From the NCBI GenBank assembly GCA_022419385.1, contig JAJUBI010000001.1, positions 558,001 to 622,000 of the forward strand: a stretch of 64,000 nt of DNA, given 5' to 3'. Source of the DNA: Paraconiothyrium sp. Pb-2020. Lineage: Eukaryota > Ascomycota > Dothideomycetes > Pleosporales > Didymosphaeriaceae. Under the pieces are notes generated by a model that saw nothing but the letters and a program-made list of their open reading frames with translations, ran no database searches and was not told the origin of the DNA. Of the stretch, positions 21,819 through 34,589 are shown one piece after another (within the stretch, counting starts at the first letter, position 1; each line of letters opens with the position of its first letter). Made by a program: the position numbers and the translations under genes.

Positions 21819-22722
21819 CTACGCTTCATCCTTGTCGGCGCTCCAGAAGATCCAGGCCAATATAGCGACGGCCTTCAACGCAGCTGCCGTCCATAGCGCG
21901 CCCGCAAGTCCAACAGAGCTATGCGCCCACAGCCCGCCAAACATAGCGCCGATGAGCAGCAAAACAGGCGCAGCTACTCTCCTGTTCCTCTCGACGTTGT
22001 CGACAGCAATCAGTTTTGGGTCGGAGAAGAGATCGCAGTAGTTGCTCGTGAGCACTACGCTCGTCAACCCGCCGTACTGGAGCACCCTCGACGTGACAGC
22101 TTGTCCGCTCGATTGGAACGCCACGGCGGCGAGTGGCACAAGGACCTGCCAGTGCAGATGCTCCTTATCATCGGATTCATCGTGACCGTAGGTGACGATG
22201 AGTGCGGCGAGGACAATGAGCAGGAATTGCAGGGTGTATGAAGCGACGAGGACCCAGCGTTTGCGTGGTGAAAGGAAGCGGTGGAAGCGTGCGAAGAAGA
22301 ACGAGCCGATGCAGAAGGAGGCGATGGACGTGCCTGCTTTAACCCAGCGTATGCCTTCAGAAGGGGCGACGAGACCGAGACCGAGGTATACCGTGTTGCC
22401 TTGTCGTTGTGTCAGAGGAGCGGATCAATTGCGGCCCCAATGCTCAATTGACAAGAGGAAATTGGAGCTCACCTGTTTGCATGCTCACAAAGGAGCCCCA
22501 GATGAAGACAGCAGAGCTGTCAAGCAACCCCGTGATAACATAGCAAAACAGCAAGACGAGATCTGCCCACTTCTTGTTCACGTTCGCACCAAAGTGCTTC
22601 TTCAGCTTCGTCCCCAGGCCGACTTCATCCGCATCCTTTGCAGGTCCAGACCGCCCATTTCCCAGCAGCGGGGTTTCCTCGTCTGCGCGCCGGTCCCGAT
22701 GGTTTTGCGCGTTGCTAGTCAT
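21819..22722 (-). CDS. DUF1275 (YoaK-like) membrane protein
   Basis: Polytopic membrane protein of 276 aa; exons 22722-22473 and 22399-21819. After a polar N-terminus with an ETPLLGNG vacuolar/endosomal-type dileucine motif (about 16-23) there are about six membrane segments: LVLLFCYVITGLLDSSAVF, ASFCIGSFFFARF, WVLVASYTLQFLLIVLAALIV, VPLAAVAFQSSGQAV, VLLLIGAMFGGLWA and LKAVAILAWIFW. The core resembles DUF1275, including GLLDSSAV near helix 1, the GSFFFAR helix and the QSSGQAV..R...Y.GLTSVVLTSN segment. The junction MQT-G-NTVYLGLG is canonical. Function unknown; transport has been suggested for the family. Confidence 0.88.
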
Positions 22723-23127
22723 TGTGGCTGCCGTGTTCCGTGTTGTTGTGGATTTGCCTTTTGCAGTGCTCTCTCGGCGTCAGAAGTAGGCCCGAGGCGT
22801 GTGTTCCTGGGTCTCCAACCAGCAGCAGGGGCCGTGCCTTTAACGTGCCATCTCAGCACGGCGGTAAATGTAGGATATCTCGGGGTCGGCGACAGAATTT
22901 CTGCACCGTAGCGTGATCACCAGTGTTTGAAGAGCGGAGAACGGGCATCCACGAGTTAGACATGGAGGCTGGGCGCGTCGCAAAGGGCAAGCTCGGTTGT
23001 GTCGTCATGGGAAAAGGGAAGCGAGCGGGGGTTCGGCGGCGGCATAAAGCAGGGCGGCTGCAGCATGATTTCGTAAAGGCGGACAGGGACTTTCGACTTC
23101 AGGCTTGGAGTCAATTGAACAAAAGTC
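22723..23127. other. Divergent promoter, DUF1275 / oxalate decarboxylase
   Basis: 405 bp between divergent starts. No supported coding feature. Confidence 0.5.
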
Positions 23128-24553
23128 ATGTATCTCTCGTCGTATCTTGCGTTGCTGGGCGTCTGCGGAGGTGTCTGGGCAGCTCCGGTGGAGCAAGCAC
23201 CGCTAGCCGGAAATGGAGCACCGCGAGTCTTCAGGTCAAAGACGCCGTACACACCAGGCTATCGCGATCCGTATGATCGAAAAGTTGACTCGATCGGAGA
23301 CAAGCTCAATCCGTTGCCATGGGTGAGTCCAATTCGCCAACATTCAAACTCAATTGCTGATGAAAATACAGAGAAATGGCGATGGAGCAACCATGCTGGG
23401 CCCGCAGAACAAAGAGCGACAACGCCAAAACCCAGACCTGCTCCGGCCACCAAGCACCGACCATGGCAACATGAAGAATATGAGGTGGTCGTTCGCAGAC
23501 TCGCATATTCGCATTGAAGAAGGCGGCTGGACCCGTCAGACGACCATCCGCGAACTTCCCACCAGTGTTGAACTCGCTGGTGTTAACATGCGTCTTGAGG
23601 AGGGCGTCATTCGTGAGCTTCATTGGCACAAGGAAGCAGAGTGGGCATATGTCCTTGAGGGCAAGGTCCGCATTACTGCTCTCGACACCGAAGGCGGCAG
23701 TTTTGTCGACGACTTGGAGAAGGGCGATCTGTGGTATTTCCCGTCTGGCCACCCGCACTCCCTGCAAGGTCTCGCCCCCAACGGCACCGAATTTTTACTC
23801 ATCTTCGATGACGGCAACTTCAACGAGGAGTCGACCTTCTTATTAACAGACTGGGTCGCCCGCACGCCCAAGAGCGTACTAGCTGAGAACTTCCGCGTCC
23901 ATCCCGAAGTGTTCAACGCCATCCCTCAGAAGGAGAAGTACATCTTCCAAGGTCGTCAAGTGGATTCCATCGACAAGGAGATTCCGGATGGCCCAGGGTA
24001 CAAGAAGTCAAAGCTCAACTTCACTCACAGGATGCTGGCACAGGAGCCCGTGAACACAACCGGTGGTAGGGTCCGCATCACCGACTCCACTAACTTCCCT
24101 CTTTCCAAAACAGTGGCTGCAGCGCATCTTGACATCGAGCCGGGCGCAATCCGAGAGATGCACTGGCACCCCAATGCCGACGAGTGGAGCTACTTCATCA
24201 AGGGCCGCGCTCGCGTGACCATCTTCGCCGGTGAAGGAAACGCAAGGACGTTCGACTACCAGGCCGGTGACGTTGGCATCGTACCCAAGAACATGGGCCA
24301 TTTTATCGAGAACCTGAGTGACGATGAACCTCTAGAGGTCCTCGAGATTTTCCGCGCCTCCAAGTTCCAGGATTTTTCGCTGTTCCAGTGGTTGGGAGAG
24401 ACGCCCAAGAAGATGGTTGTGGACCATCTCTTTGCAACGGACAAGAAGTCGGGTGAGAAGTTTTTGAAGGCGATTGAGAACGCCGAGGAAGATCCTATCA
24501 AGGATACGGATACTGATGGCTGGGATGACGAGCAGGATAAGGAGGAATTGTGA
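23128..24553 (+). CDS. Secreted bicupin oxalate decarboxylase
   Basis: Converts oxalate to formate and CO2 using Mn, outside the cell (family knowledge). Exons 23128-23322 and 23372-24553; 458 aa. Signal peptide MYLSSYLALLGVCGGVWAAP. Both cupin domains keep their metal ligands: first LHWHKEAEW with later GHPHSLQG, second MHWHPNADEW with later MGHFIEN. The segment after the first cupin (FNEESTFLLTDWVARTP) holds the Glu-containing lid region that in oxalate decarboxylases supplies the proton donor. The acidic C-terminal tail (KDTDTDGWDDEQDKEEL) is unusual. Junction PLPW/RNGDGAT is in frame with a 49-bp intron. Likely used for oxalate detoxification or pH control. Confidence 0.92.
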
Positions 24554-25181
24554 GGGTTTCCAGATCGCTCACTGCATTTCATACTCGCGGCGCGGCGCGA
24601 ATGGCGTTTTCAGGGCAATGAATAAGGTCGATATGACTCTAAAGTGTATACAGCTACTTGTAACGAATGGTAAATCTTGAATACTCCACTTAAGGCGCAT
24701 GGCTGTTTGACCTCGCTATCCCTGGTCTTGACACCATGCAGGGCCTTTACTCTTATTCTTGAGAAAAGTTGCTATAGAAGATGCAGACCAAAAGTAAAAT
24801 CTCTTCACATACACAGCTTTCTTACGTGGCTATTTAGGTCTGAGATTGTTGGATGAGACGTTTTTCGTGGATTGCTTACAATCTCTACATTATCATCGAT
24901 TGCGAAGGGGGGGTGGATTGTTTGCATTGTAACCGCTCGTGTCTGTAAGGATAGATTTGCTGAGGTGTCATCGGAGAGGCGATCCTTGGATTGTTCCGTT
25001 GACGAAGGGCGAAGTAAAAGGAATGAGACCAAGTCTCGAAATTGAGCCCTGGGCAAAAGAAAGCGTCACTATCGTTCGTACAAGAAGCTATGAACTGCGT
25101 TGTGGGACGGCATAATCAGACGCCTAAGTAAAGCAAATTTGATCTAGTTTAAGCAGACAGCCGAAAGGTAGATCTCCTCTG
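24554..25181. other. Intergenic between convergent genes
   Basis: 628 bp; nothing supported. Contains two 3' ends. Confidence 0.5.
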
Positions 25182-26934
25182 TTACAGGCTTTTCGGCAAT
25201 ACCTCCATACGCATCAAGACTGAGCTTTCATGGAACCCTTCTCCATTAGATTTCCCCCTTTTAGTGACAGCTGGGGTGATTACCATCAGGGCAGGGCCGT
25301 CTTTGAAGTGTGTGTCTCTCATCTCTCCATTTCTCAGCTCCATCCTCAAAGGATCGAAATATAATCCAGCATCCATTTTCGGGTATTCCCATTGTATTTG
25401 TGCCACTTGCTTGCAAATCTCCTTATCTAGGTCAATTGCCTGGTCGATGACCCCTTCCAATTCTGATTTGAAGTCTTCACGATCTGTGGCCATGAAACCA
25501 ATACCAGCATCGATGGATTTGACGAAGTCCTTCTTCCAGCCTCGGAGATTTTGGTTCGCCTTTGTGCTCAGTTCTGTATCTGGTGAAGTGAGCACGAACC
25601 CTATCGTAGATGCTTTCCACATTTGAAACTTCTTTAAGGCCTCAGCCTGTTTGGTGTCCGCAATGTTTGGTGTGACATGTATATCTGTGTTGAGACGTTA
25701 GATATCAGCATGAGACCATAATTCTTGTCAACTTACTGGGGTTGAGGTCTGTACACAGATTGAATAAAGTCTTTTCTGCCCATCTCATGTATGGAAACAA
25801 ACGTCCAACCACAGCCCTCCACACGGTTGCTTCCAATATAACAGGGCGCCATTCAGCAAGGCCTAAGTAATAGCTGTACTCATCTGATCCTCGTATATTG
25901 GGTCTCATATATTCCTCGTGGAATTCACTCTCCTGAAACTTGACTCCCGCCCGAGGTAAGTCAGAGAAATACTGAATACATAGGTCTCGAATGTTGTATC
26001 TCAGCCGTGTTATCAAGTCAATCAAATAACTATCGGTCACTTGTTGGGATCCGTGGCTTTGTACTTGACTCATCTTTCTCAGTTCTTTCCCAGCCGTGAC
26101 CCAACGGACTCGAAAACCTTCCGCCTTATTTTGTTGTTCCATGAGCTCTTCCCTTTGCTGTTGAATTTGGTTGTTTTTCACGGCCAGTTCGTCTTCCAGC
26201 TCCTTGATTCGACGAGCCTGCTCCTGCTCCAAGGGCGCCGGGTTATTGGAACGGTGGTCCTCATGATCACATTCATTCCTTCTCGCGGTGTCAGGTCTGG
26301 ACTCAGTCTTGATCTTGGTCTGTGTTGATCGAGGAGTTATTTCTGAGACAACGCTTGAGGTGGGTAATGGCTGAACCTCCTCGTTTGCGTATACAACAGT
26401 TTCAGTCTGGGAGATCGATTCCGTAATGGTTTTCGTTGTGCTTTGACGACCCCGGTAGTGTGTCTCATCGCTCTCAAAGTGCAAACCAGCACCAACACTC
26501 GAAGTCCTAGTAATAGTCTTGGGAGTTCGGATTGGGTCAGCCTTTGGACCTTTTCGAAGTTTAGGTGGGCCCACCGGGTTTGAGCGAGGCGGTAGGTCAG
26601 GCTTTTCACCGTCGTCCTCTTCGGGTAAGTATCCGCTCGTCCTCATTGTGGCATCACCAGCAAGGACAAAATCAAAAGTAGGTCCAAGAACGGGCTGCGA
26701 AGAATAAGGGGCACAACTAGCAACGAGATGAGGTTGATTCAAATTTGGTATAAAGGGTAATCTCGCCGGCCACAGCCCCCACGAAAAGCTTAAGCTAGGC
26801 AACACATCCTGAACAGTGGCCGAAGTCGTATGATAATTGCAAGATTTTCTTGAAATGGGAGGTAATGCAACCCCTTTGGGGCATGATTGCCCAATGGCAG
26901 AGTTGCTAGGTAGCTCTCCTGTCAGGCTGAACAT
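25182..26934 (-). CDS. Hypothetical coiled-coil protein with conserved fungal C-terminal domain
   Basis: Exons 26934-25737 and 25684-25182 give 566 aa if translation starts at MFSLTGELPS. Residues about 90-230 are low-complexity; a coiled coil spans about 240-295 (EQARRIKELEDELAVKNNQI...). The C-terminal ~250 residues form a domain I have seen in many ascomycete proteins of unknown function: LIDLITRLRYNIRDLCIQYF, EATVWRAVVGRLFPYMRWAE, then a helical end after the junction. The start is doubtful: an ATG frame just upstream (27110) encodes four NDQAEGF-type repeats and could be a first exon, but I find no good intron joining them. Divergent from the Hsp70-like gene, so the two may be co-expressed (inference). 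Confidence 0.65.
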
Positions 26935-26996
26935 TTGTACCTCCAGATGCGGCAAGGGTCAAAATTATAATCGCCGTCTTGCTGCAGCCAAATATT

Positions 26997-27080
26997 GAAT
27001 CCCTCAGCCTGATCACTGAATCCCTCAGCCTGATCATTGAATTCTTCAGCCTGATCATTGAATCCTTCAGCCTGATCATT
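26997..27080 (-). repeat. 21-bp tandem repeat, 4 copies
   Basis: Units 26997-27017, 27018-27038, 27039-27059 and 27060-27080, each containing CAGCCTGATCA. On the minus strand they code for (N/S)DQAE(G/E)F in a frame opened by an ATG at 27110; changes between copies keep the frame. Confidence 0.85.
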
Positions 27081-27110
27081 GCGAACAACTGCCTTATGCT
27101 TTCTTTTCAT

Positions 27111-27746
27111 CGCTCATTGGATGAGATGGCAGACTATGCTTTGGGGGTCTAATTGCCAAGTAGTGGGAGACCATGCATGGAGCTCTTGGCAACAGCGGTA
27201 CAGCCTCACCGCCGCCGCCAGATGCCCGAGGCCCCATCAATCGACTCGGTAAATGGTCAAGGAAAGGGTCAGATGTTGGTCCTTTGGGTATTCATTGGGC
27301 GCCTCCAAAAGGCCACCGTATGGTGAAAGGCAGGATAACGGTACATCGACCCTGTCGGATTCAGCAATTCGAGTTGGAGTGGGGTTGAGCAACGCATAAT
27401 TTCTTCTGGTATCTCGTATTCTCAAATTACCGGAGCTGATGATAGAATGGCATAGAAATGCAAGTCTTTCTATTTCAGCCTTTCATTCAATGTGATTGGT
27501 GTTCGGGCGATGCGACTATAGGAGGCTTCAGAGGTCAAGGGCTGGGGGCGAGTAAACTACGCTTTCAGCTCGTGGGATGCGATAAAGAGCCGCAGGTCAT
27601 GCACCATTGGACAAGCCAAATCCTCTAGACCTTTTCTCTTCTCAGCTTGATCCTTTTATGCTAAGCACTTCGCTTTGATATATTCTAGCTCTGTCACCCT
27701 CATCTTAATCGCTGTCGCACTGTACACGTAGTCGTATACATCCGAC
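27111..27746. promoter_or_regulatory. Divergent promoter region, coiled-coil / Hsp70-like genes
   Basis: 636 bp (about 810 bp if the minus gene starts at 26934). No coding signal; promoter elements not identifiable by eye. Confidence 0.4.
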
Positions 27747-29981
27747 ATGCCGAACTTTGAAAACTTATCCTCAAGGCCTAAGCCTTCGAAGACGTCAAGC
27801 GTCAATACGGATGACCTTCTGGTTATTGGCATAGACTTTGGTACAACGTATGTACTGGCCCAATTAAGATGGATTGCAAACTGCTAACATCAATCCCAAA
27901 CAGGTTCTCTGGAGTAGCCTGGGCGACACCAGAAGACTTCGAAAGCGACCAAATCAACCTGATCACGAGCTGGCCGGGCTCGGGACGAGAAGAGGGCAAG
28001 GTCCCAACGGAGCTTTTCTACGAGAACTCAGAAGTAACGTGGGGTTACGATATCCCTAGTGACGCCGATCCAGTCCGCTGGTTCAAACTTCTCTTGTTAA
28101 AAGACGAAGACATTGACACGAATTTGAGAAACTCCGAAATCCTATGGAGAAGTCGGAAAATGCTGAGAGAGACGGGTAAGAGCCCTGTCGATCTGGCTGC
28201 TGACTACCTTCGCGCGATCTGGAATCACACTGTCGAGACTATTAACAAGTCGCGTGGAGATTCAGTGGTTGACACTCTTCTCTTTCATGTTGTCATCACG
28301 ATACCGGCAATCTGGAAGGGATATGCGCGCAAAAGTATGGAAGAAGCTGCCCAAAAAGCTGGAATCCTAGCGCCTCGTCCGGTCGGGGCTACAAACTTAA
28401 CCTTTGCCCCGGAACCCGAGGCAGCTGCTTTGACGACCCTGTGTGAGCCTGGCCGTCGAGTTCAACCTAAGGAGGTTTACATGATCTGTGATGCTGGTGG
28501 TGGTACGGTCGTATGTTGTGACCCATCTGACAAATGAGACATCGGCCGGACTGATTCAAGTAGGACCTCATCAGTTATGAAGTTGGGCAAGTCGACCCCA
28601 TTGCGATGCACGAGGCCGTGGAAGGAACCGGTAAGCTTTTATCCTTCGATCGCTCACCAACGGAAGAGTCAACACTCACTCCATATATAGGTGGACTCTG
28701 CGGCGGTGTGTTCATCGACGAGGCTTTCGAAACAATGTGCAAGACTCGTCTTGGCCGGAAATGGGATCACCTAAGCAAAGCTGGCATCAAGGAGATCATG
28801 AAAGGCGAGTGGGAACAAGCTATCAAGCCACAATTCAAGCCAGGCAATACTACGAAGCAGTATATTGTGAGTATTCCAGCGGAAGCATTCGGAAAATCCG
28901 GTCTGCACGACACTAGCCGTGAGCCGCACATCAAAGGCGGGCGCATTCATTTTCGGAGGTAAGTACATGCCTTCCCAGGATCGAACTTTACACTCACCGA
29001 GTCAATGTGAAGCGCGGACGTTCAGGCCACCTTTACGAATTCATTCAACGGTATCAACAGCTTAGTCGACGACCAAATAAAGCGAGCTGCCCATAAAAAG
29101 CTAATCGTCAAGGTGAGGAATCCGCATTGTGTTTGGGGCTCAAATGATTATGAAAAGTCTTCTCTGACCATATGTAGGGTATCATTCTGGTAGGAGGCCT
29201 GGGTGCAAGCCCCTATCTCTTCGAACACCTTAAGAAACGGTACAGCTCGTCTGGAATTGGTATCCTGCAATCTGGTGGAATCAAGCCGTACGTCATCGGC
29301 TATGGGAACATTGTGATAATCCCACTAATGAGATCTCAGTCGAACAGCGATCTGCCGTGGCGCAGTATTCAAGGGCTTCCTCGATGGTACCCCTTCATCA
29401 AATGGTCAAAGTAATGCGTATGACAACATCGATGCACCAATCAGGGTGACGTCAACGATCGCGAGAGCAAGTCTAGGAATCAAGTATCGAGTCACCTATG
29501 ATAGCGACAATTATCTTGAGGAAGACAAAGAATGGGATTCCGACGAAGAAGAGTGGAAAGCCGCAAATCAGATGCAATGGTATTTGATACGGGTAGGCAG
29601 ACAATGACTCCAGTCCGCCATTGCTATTGTTACTGAGATTGACCACAGGGAGAAAACGTCTCGAAGAAAGACCCAACGCGTCATCCCTTCTATCGAACCT
29701 ACAGAAAGGATCCTGGACGCTCATTCAGTATCTCTCTATGGCAATGTCAGGAAGAAAAACCACCATCTCGCCGTGAAGAAAGCGTATCACGCATGTGCAA
29801 TATTGACTGGACACTTGATGTTCCCTTTTCGACTCTTAAGACATACACAAATCCGAGTGGCGTCAAGATGAAAAGGCTATCCTATGAAGTGGAGATGATC
29901 CCTACGGGCGCATCCATGGACTTCGTGGTCTACGTTGAAGGCAGACGGCTAGGAGAACAAAACGTGAAGGTTTCCTTCTAG
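27747..29981 (+). CDS. Hsp70-like ATPase (fungal divergent Hsp70/actin fold)
   Basis: Eight exons: 27747-27847, 27904-28510, 28564-28630, 28691-28958, 29013-29112, 29178-29287, 29340-29592 and 29649-29981; 612 aa. The actin-like nucleotide-binding signatures are present in order: phosphate-1 LVIGIDFGTTFSGVAWA (across the first junction), phosphate-2 YMICDAGGGTV (about 230), and adenosine motif ILVGGLGASPYLFEHLKKRY (about 390). Instead of a canonical Hsp70 substrate domain and EEVD tail, the C-terminal ~190 residues are an acidic linker (EEDKEWDSDEEEW) followed by a beta-rich region ending EGRRLGEQNVKVSF. Such proteins are expanded in filamentous fungi and their clients are unknown. All introns are 50-65 bp. 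Confidence 0.9.
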
Positions 29982-31708
29982 GTCAAACTCTGATGAGGCC
30001 CCAATGGTGGCCTTCGTATTGAGCTTTCGTGGGTATCTTCTTTTTTTTTTTCAGTGAAAGTACGGCTTCACTCTCCCATGATAATTAGATTGCATCGCTG
30101 GGTAATCGCCTACAAACGCGATTGAAGACACATTATTCCCTTGCCAGCCAGGACCTCGATAAGTAGTTAATATACTCTCTTTAATCATTGCTGGACATAG
30201 TAAACACCATTGCCGACGGTTCCGTCTCACTCCCAAGAGGGCCGAAGCTAGTAGTTAGGTATTCACATAGAATCTGCGCTCGAGAAACGGATGGACTTCG
30301 TCGCTTATGGTGGCAGCCGCAGCACTTACTTCGACCTAGAGTGGTTTCTTCGAGTCGCATGCGCCGGTATAGGAGGCGAAGGCGGCGAAGTCGATGGAGA
30401 TGTAGGGGAGCTGGGGTATTAAGGCCGGCCGTCTGACCTCTGCCTAGTATCATCAGCAGTTGATTCCATCAAACCCACTAAAGCCATTTTCGAAGAATGT
30501 GAAGAGCTAGATGAGATGAAAGCATTCACCCAAAGCCGAAGCCTCTAGCTTCGCACTCGGCCCCAAAAACGTCACGCAGTACCTACAGCGCGAACGGCAT
30601 TATCAGGGTAGTAGGTCAAGGGAGAGAGAACCTACAGTGTATACAGCGGCTTTCGTAATGTGCATGCATAGCAAGCGTGGCGCTAACTATGATTGTTTCA
30701 ATATTCGTAGTCGTCATCGCGTCTCGTTGCCATGGATCCGTGACTGCCAGGCGTCGCAAGTGCGTTGCACCTTAGATACACGCCTTCCTCCTCAAACAGG
30801 TTGCGGAAGACCCAAGACCCAACGAATTCAGCTCAATCCCACAGTTTCTACGGTTTTATCGCGATATGCGCCAAAGTATCTCGATACCGAGGGAACGGTA
30901 CGCCCCACGTCGCGGACTGCCTAGTGTGTTCGACACGTCTTCCACACCGCGCAACACGGCGAGCCTGATGTGCATATACATTTCTCATGCGCAACAATGA
31001 TATCGATGTGCCTACGCGTTCTGCGCCGCGGAGATAGCTGTATATGCGACGCTACGGCGACTTTGCGTCTGAAAGGCGCTGACCTGAATCCACGCTTATC
31101 GAACCGTGTGGCTGCTTGCCTCCCTATGACAATAGCCAAGCCTCTCCACGATCACTGATTCCTGGAGAAATAGCTGAAAAGAGATGCCGCTCCTTGCAGA
31201 GATGCCTGAGGTACAAGTACCCCAGACTTTCGCACAGGAATACTCCTCTCCGTGAAGCTTTCGCCTTTCGACTATACCTCTTCTACACACTTCAGGCAAC
31301 GAGGCAGCTTGCCAGCGTACTCAGCGGGATGCTAAGAGAGCTTGATAGGTGGATGATGGTAATGATTGGGCGCCTCGTCGCTTCTTTTCTGCACATTACA
31401 TTGCTCACCGGTTCGTGATCCAATCAGTCAGCGGCACCACCAATACGCCAGGCTACCTCCGCAGATGCACTCGTTTTCCTGTAAATCTGGGGACATCTTC
31501 ACCATAGGTCCTGCTGTCTATGTTCGCTCATTGAAAATGACACAGAGCCTCATCATCATGGTTGCAACCGAGACTGTTCATTCAGCCTTCCAGATTTGCG
31601 CGTGTAACCGACTTTGCTTAAGTGGCTTCTTTCCCCCGCCTTATGCCTTGCTCGGTTGAGGAAGATAAGGGTACTTATTCGTGGTACTGCTGCCGATGTG
31701 GTACGTAA
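29982..31708. other. Intergenic, 1.7 kb
   Basis: A T-rich run at about 30042-30052 follows the Hsp70-like stop. The rest has many sub-100-codon frames on both strands without family resemblance or splice logic. I see no gene. Confidence 0.5.
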
Positions 31709-33665
31709 TCCTGGGCATTCTCCGGGCAGACTTTTATTGACCTTCAACCCTACGCTCCAGCCTATGGGCCGTATATTTTTAGTACATATAACGCGTGTAT
31801 AAGCTGCAACGACCACATATTCTGTGGCAAGCCACTCTCGCGGCTAGTTGGTCCATTGACATCAGCCACGCGTCCGCTAAAGGGTGAAACCTTTTCAAGA
31901 GGCTCAGTGACTCCTAAGCCTGCCATCCGGACATCGGCGCCGAATGCAGGTGTGCCTTCATCACGTTCTCGCAATGGGCAGTCAGTTGAAGACGCCGTGC
32001 TGGAGAACAATGTCACCTCAGTGCTTGACCGGAGGTTTGATGATCCGAGAAGAATCGATATCGTGGGCACCGAAGAGATTGCGCCCTTCGCACTTGCCGC
32101 CGCTGCAGCCACGGCTCGGAATGCCGCATCACCTGGGATTGACTACTGTCCTCCACACAAGGATCTTCCTGTGTATCAGAGATCGAGAAACAGCAGCTCA
32201 GGCTATGTGGCCCCGAGTGAGATATTCGAAGCAGCACAACCACTAGTCGCCCGCAAGGGGCAGCGTTCAGAGTCACACGATCATCATCAATCAAGCACTT
32301 GCCCGCTTACTCCTGAAATTCGGGACCGTGATCGGGACGAGAGGATTCTCTTCGCTTGTCCATTCTTCAAGAACAACCCGCACAGATGGATACACAGCTT
32401 GAGCTGTAGGCAGGCTCATACATTGTCCCGGCTGAGGTAAGTGTCTACGCTACCTGACCGAGAATGCCTGCTAATAGATGGTAGGCAACATACGACTGCG
32501 ATCAGACGGTCCGACGATGTACTTCACGAATGCGCAAAATGCTCGGAAGCTTTCCCGACGAACATGCATTACTGTCACACGAACGTACTACGTCTGCAAC
32601 GCTTTACCACAATTCTACCCGGCGAGGGTGTTGGCCAAAGGTTATTTGCACAGATCAAGGAACAGAATCGAGGTCCTAGACCAAACATAATTCGCGGACA
32701 GTGTAAAGGTGTGGCAAAACTGGTACAACCGCTCTGTTTGGGCTCGGGGAATCAGTTCCTTCGCATAGTAAGTTGACCACATCGAAACATACGCTTCACC
32801 TATTAACTGAATAGAACTCGAAGAGGCTGATTTTAGCCGCTGTAATGATCCTAATCTCCAGGAGGACTATCGAAAGCGGTTGAAGTTGACTTTCTCACGG
32901 CCCCTCCCTCTGGGTCATAAGGCAAGGGCGCTTGCGGACCACATGAAGAGTCAACAACATGTTGAATTGCAAATTCTCAAAGAGCTCATCGGCAAAGAGG
33001 TGATTGAAGAAGCAGACGCCGCTCGACATCAGCCACCTTCTGCTACGAAACGGAAGGCTGGCGTCCCCAAAGGAGGGCAACGACCGCAAGCTTCTCGTCG
33101 ACGTACGTCTACAATGAGTAGTAGCAGCGAGTTCGCCAAAGCAACTCCAGAAGTGTACCATCTAGGGCCATCAAGGCATGATATGATGCACAACCATGTC
33201 TTTGACTTCGTGAATGACGAGTCAGAGGACCGTTCTGGCTTAGATCTCTTACATCAGTCGGCCACAGACACTTCCTTAGCAATGACCCTGGCTGGGTTTC
33301 CTTCACACGCACTCAGTACAACATCTCCCCAGCTAGGTCATGAGTCTGAAATCTATGACTCGTTCTGCGGCTCGCAACAACTGACGTTCCCATACGCGGA
33401 CTGGACAGCGTCGACATCAATGCTCGATAACACCTTCCTACCTGAGATGACCGATACATCCAATACTTTACCACATTTCAATCTGGATGCATTCAGCATC
33501 GACGCTCAACCGCCTATACAACGGGAAGATACCGACTTCACTGGAGAACATTCGAAGGAGCGTTGCAAGGTGACTTTGCCATCTGCAGCCGACCGTATAG
33601 CGCATTTGCCAATACATCCCAACTCCTTGTTCCAGAATTTCGTCCCGGTGGACACCGAATTCTAA
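31709..33665 (+). pseudogene. Broken C2H2-type fungal zinc-finger gene
   Basis: Resembles a fungal family with the order FACPFFKNNPHRW...SCRQAHTLSRLRQH, then CAKCSEAF, then a W..WY..LFG segment and a long polar tail. Open from 31709 without an ATG. Intron 32437-32484 joins LSRLR to QHTTAIRR; intron 32768-32814 joins to LEEADFSRCND and the tail ending at 33665. Between them (32485-32767) the recognisable segments sit in three frames: finger in frame 1, VWQNWYN in frame 2 after a stop codon (32679-32681), and LFGLGESVPSH in frame 3. No single canonical intron resolves this, so at least a nonsense change and two frame shifts are likely. With the missing start, decay is the simplest reading. Confidence 0.55.
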
Positions 33666-34589
33666 ACACCATACAGAGAGTTTGATAGTGTATGCCCCTT
33701 GCCCGGCTGTCTTTTTATCGGATACGATGTTTTGTACTTCATGGATACGATTTGAACGACATTTCATCAAATTGAAGGTGCTCTTCGCTCTGGTAAAGAT
33801 TCACGCAACAATATCTAGAGCCTGCCCAGTTATGAAGTGCAGTCAAGCTCTGTCCAAGTTGACCAAGGATGGAAGGATCAAGCCGAGCCAGCGACGAGGC
33901 CCACAACTTCTCCACATAGTTCGGTCTTCCATGCTCTAGTCGCCACCCTGAAGAGCTTAACCCGACAGTCTAAAAGACGTGTTATGTTTGACTTGTTCGA
34001 CCATATTACACGCATTGAGTTGAAGAAGCCAGCTCTCTGACTTTGGCAGAACATCCTCAATAGTATGCGCCTCGATACGGTGCTTTCGCCTGGATCCACG
34101 GTAATGCGTCATCAACGGCGCCATTTCGGTGGTCTTACATCTAGCGCGCAAACCGTGGGGTCGGCCCATGGAGTCCCCGGACCCGTGCATGTGCTCTTTT
34201 CCGATGGCTGCTCGCCTAGACGCGTGCCGGATGACCCAGTTGGGCAATCCGGAATGAGTTTCGAGGTGCGATGTTCTTCGGCAAATGGGCAACCAGCGTT
34301 GGGCGGGAGTTACTGCACCCCGCATGGCGGCTCAACCACACAAGGCCTAACGTCATGACCAAACATCCCAGCACGAATGGCAACTTGTCGATCGTTGTCG
34401 CTTGTGTTTCAGTAGCTTACTCGTGGTCGCCATCATGGACGTTCATATAGCTGCGAGAAGGTCCACTTCTTTGTAGAGCCATCAGTATCGCGCTCGCCTT
34501 TGGTTCTTATTGATACCCTGCCATTAGGCGCATTGCCTCAGAACTGTTGTTTCTCGGGAGGCGAATGTCCATGAAAAGGACCAGTCCCA
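33666..34589. other. Intergenic
   Basis: 924 bp before the sugar transporter; only short frames, none supported. Presumed promoter region. Confidence 0.5.
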
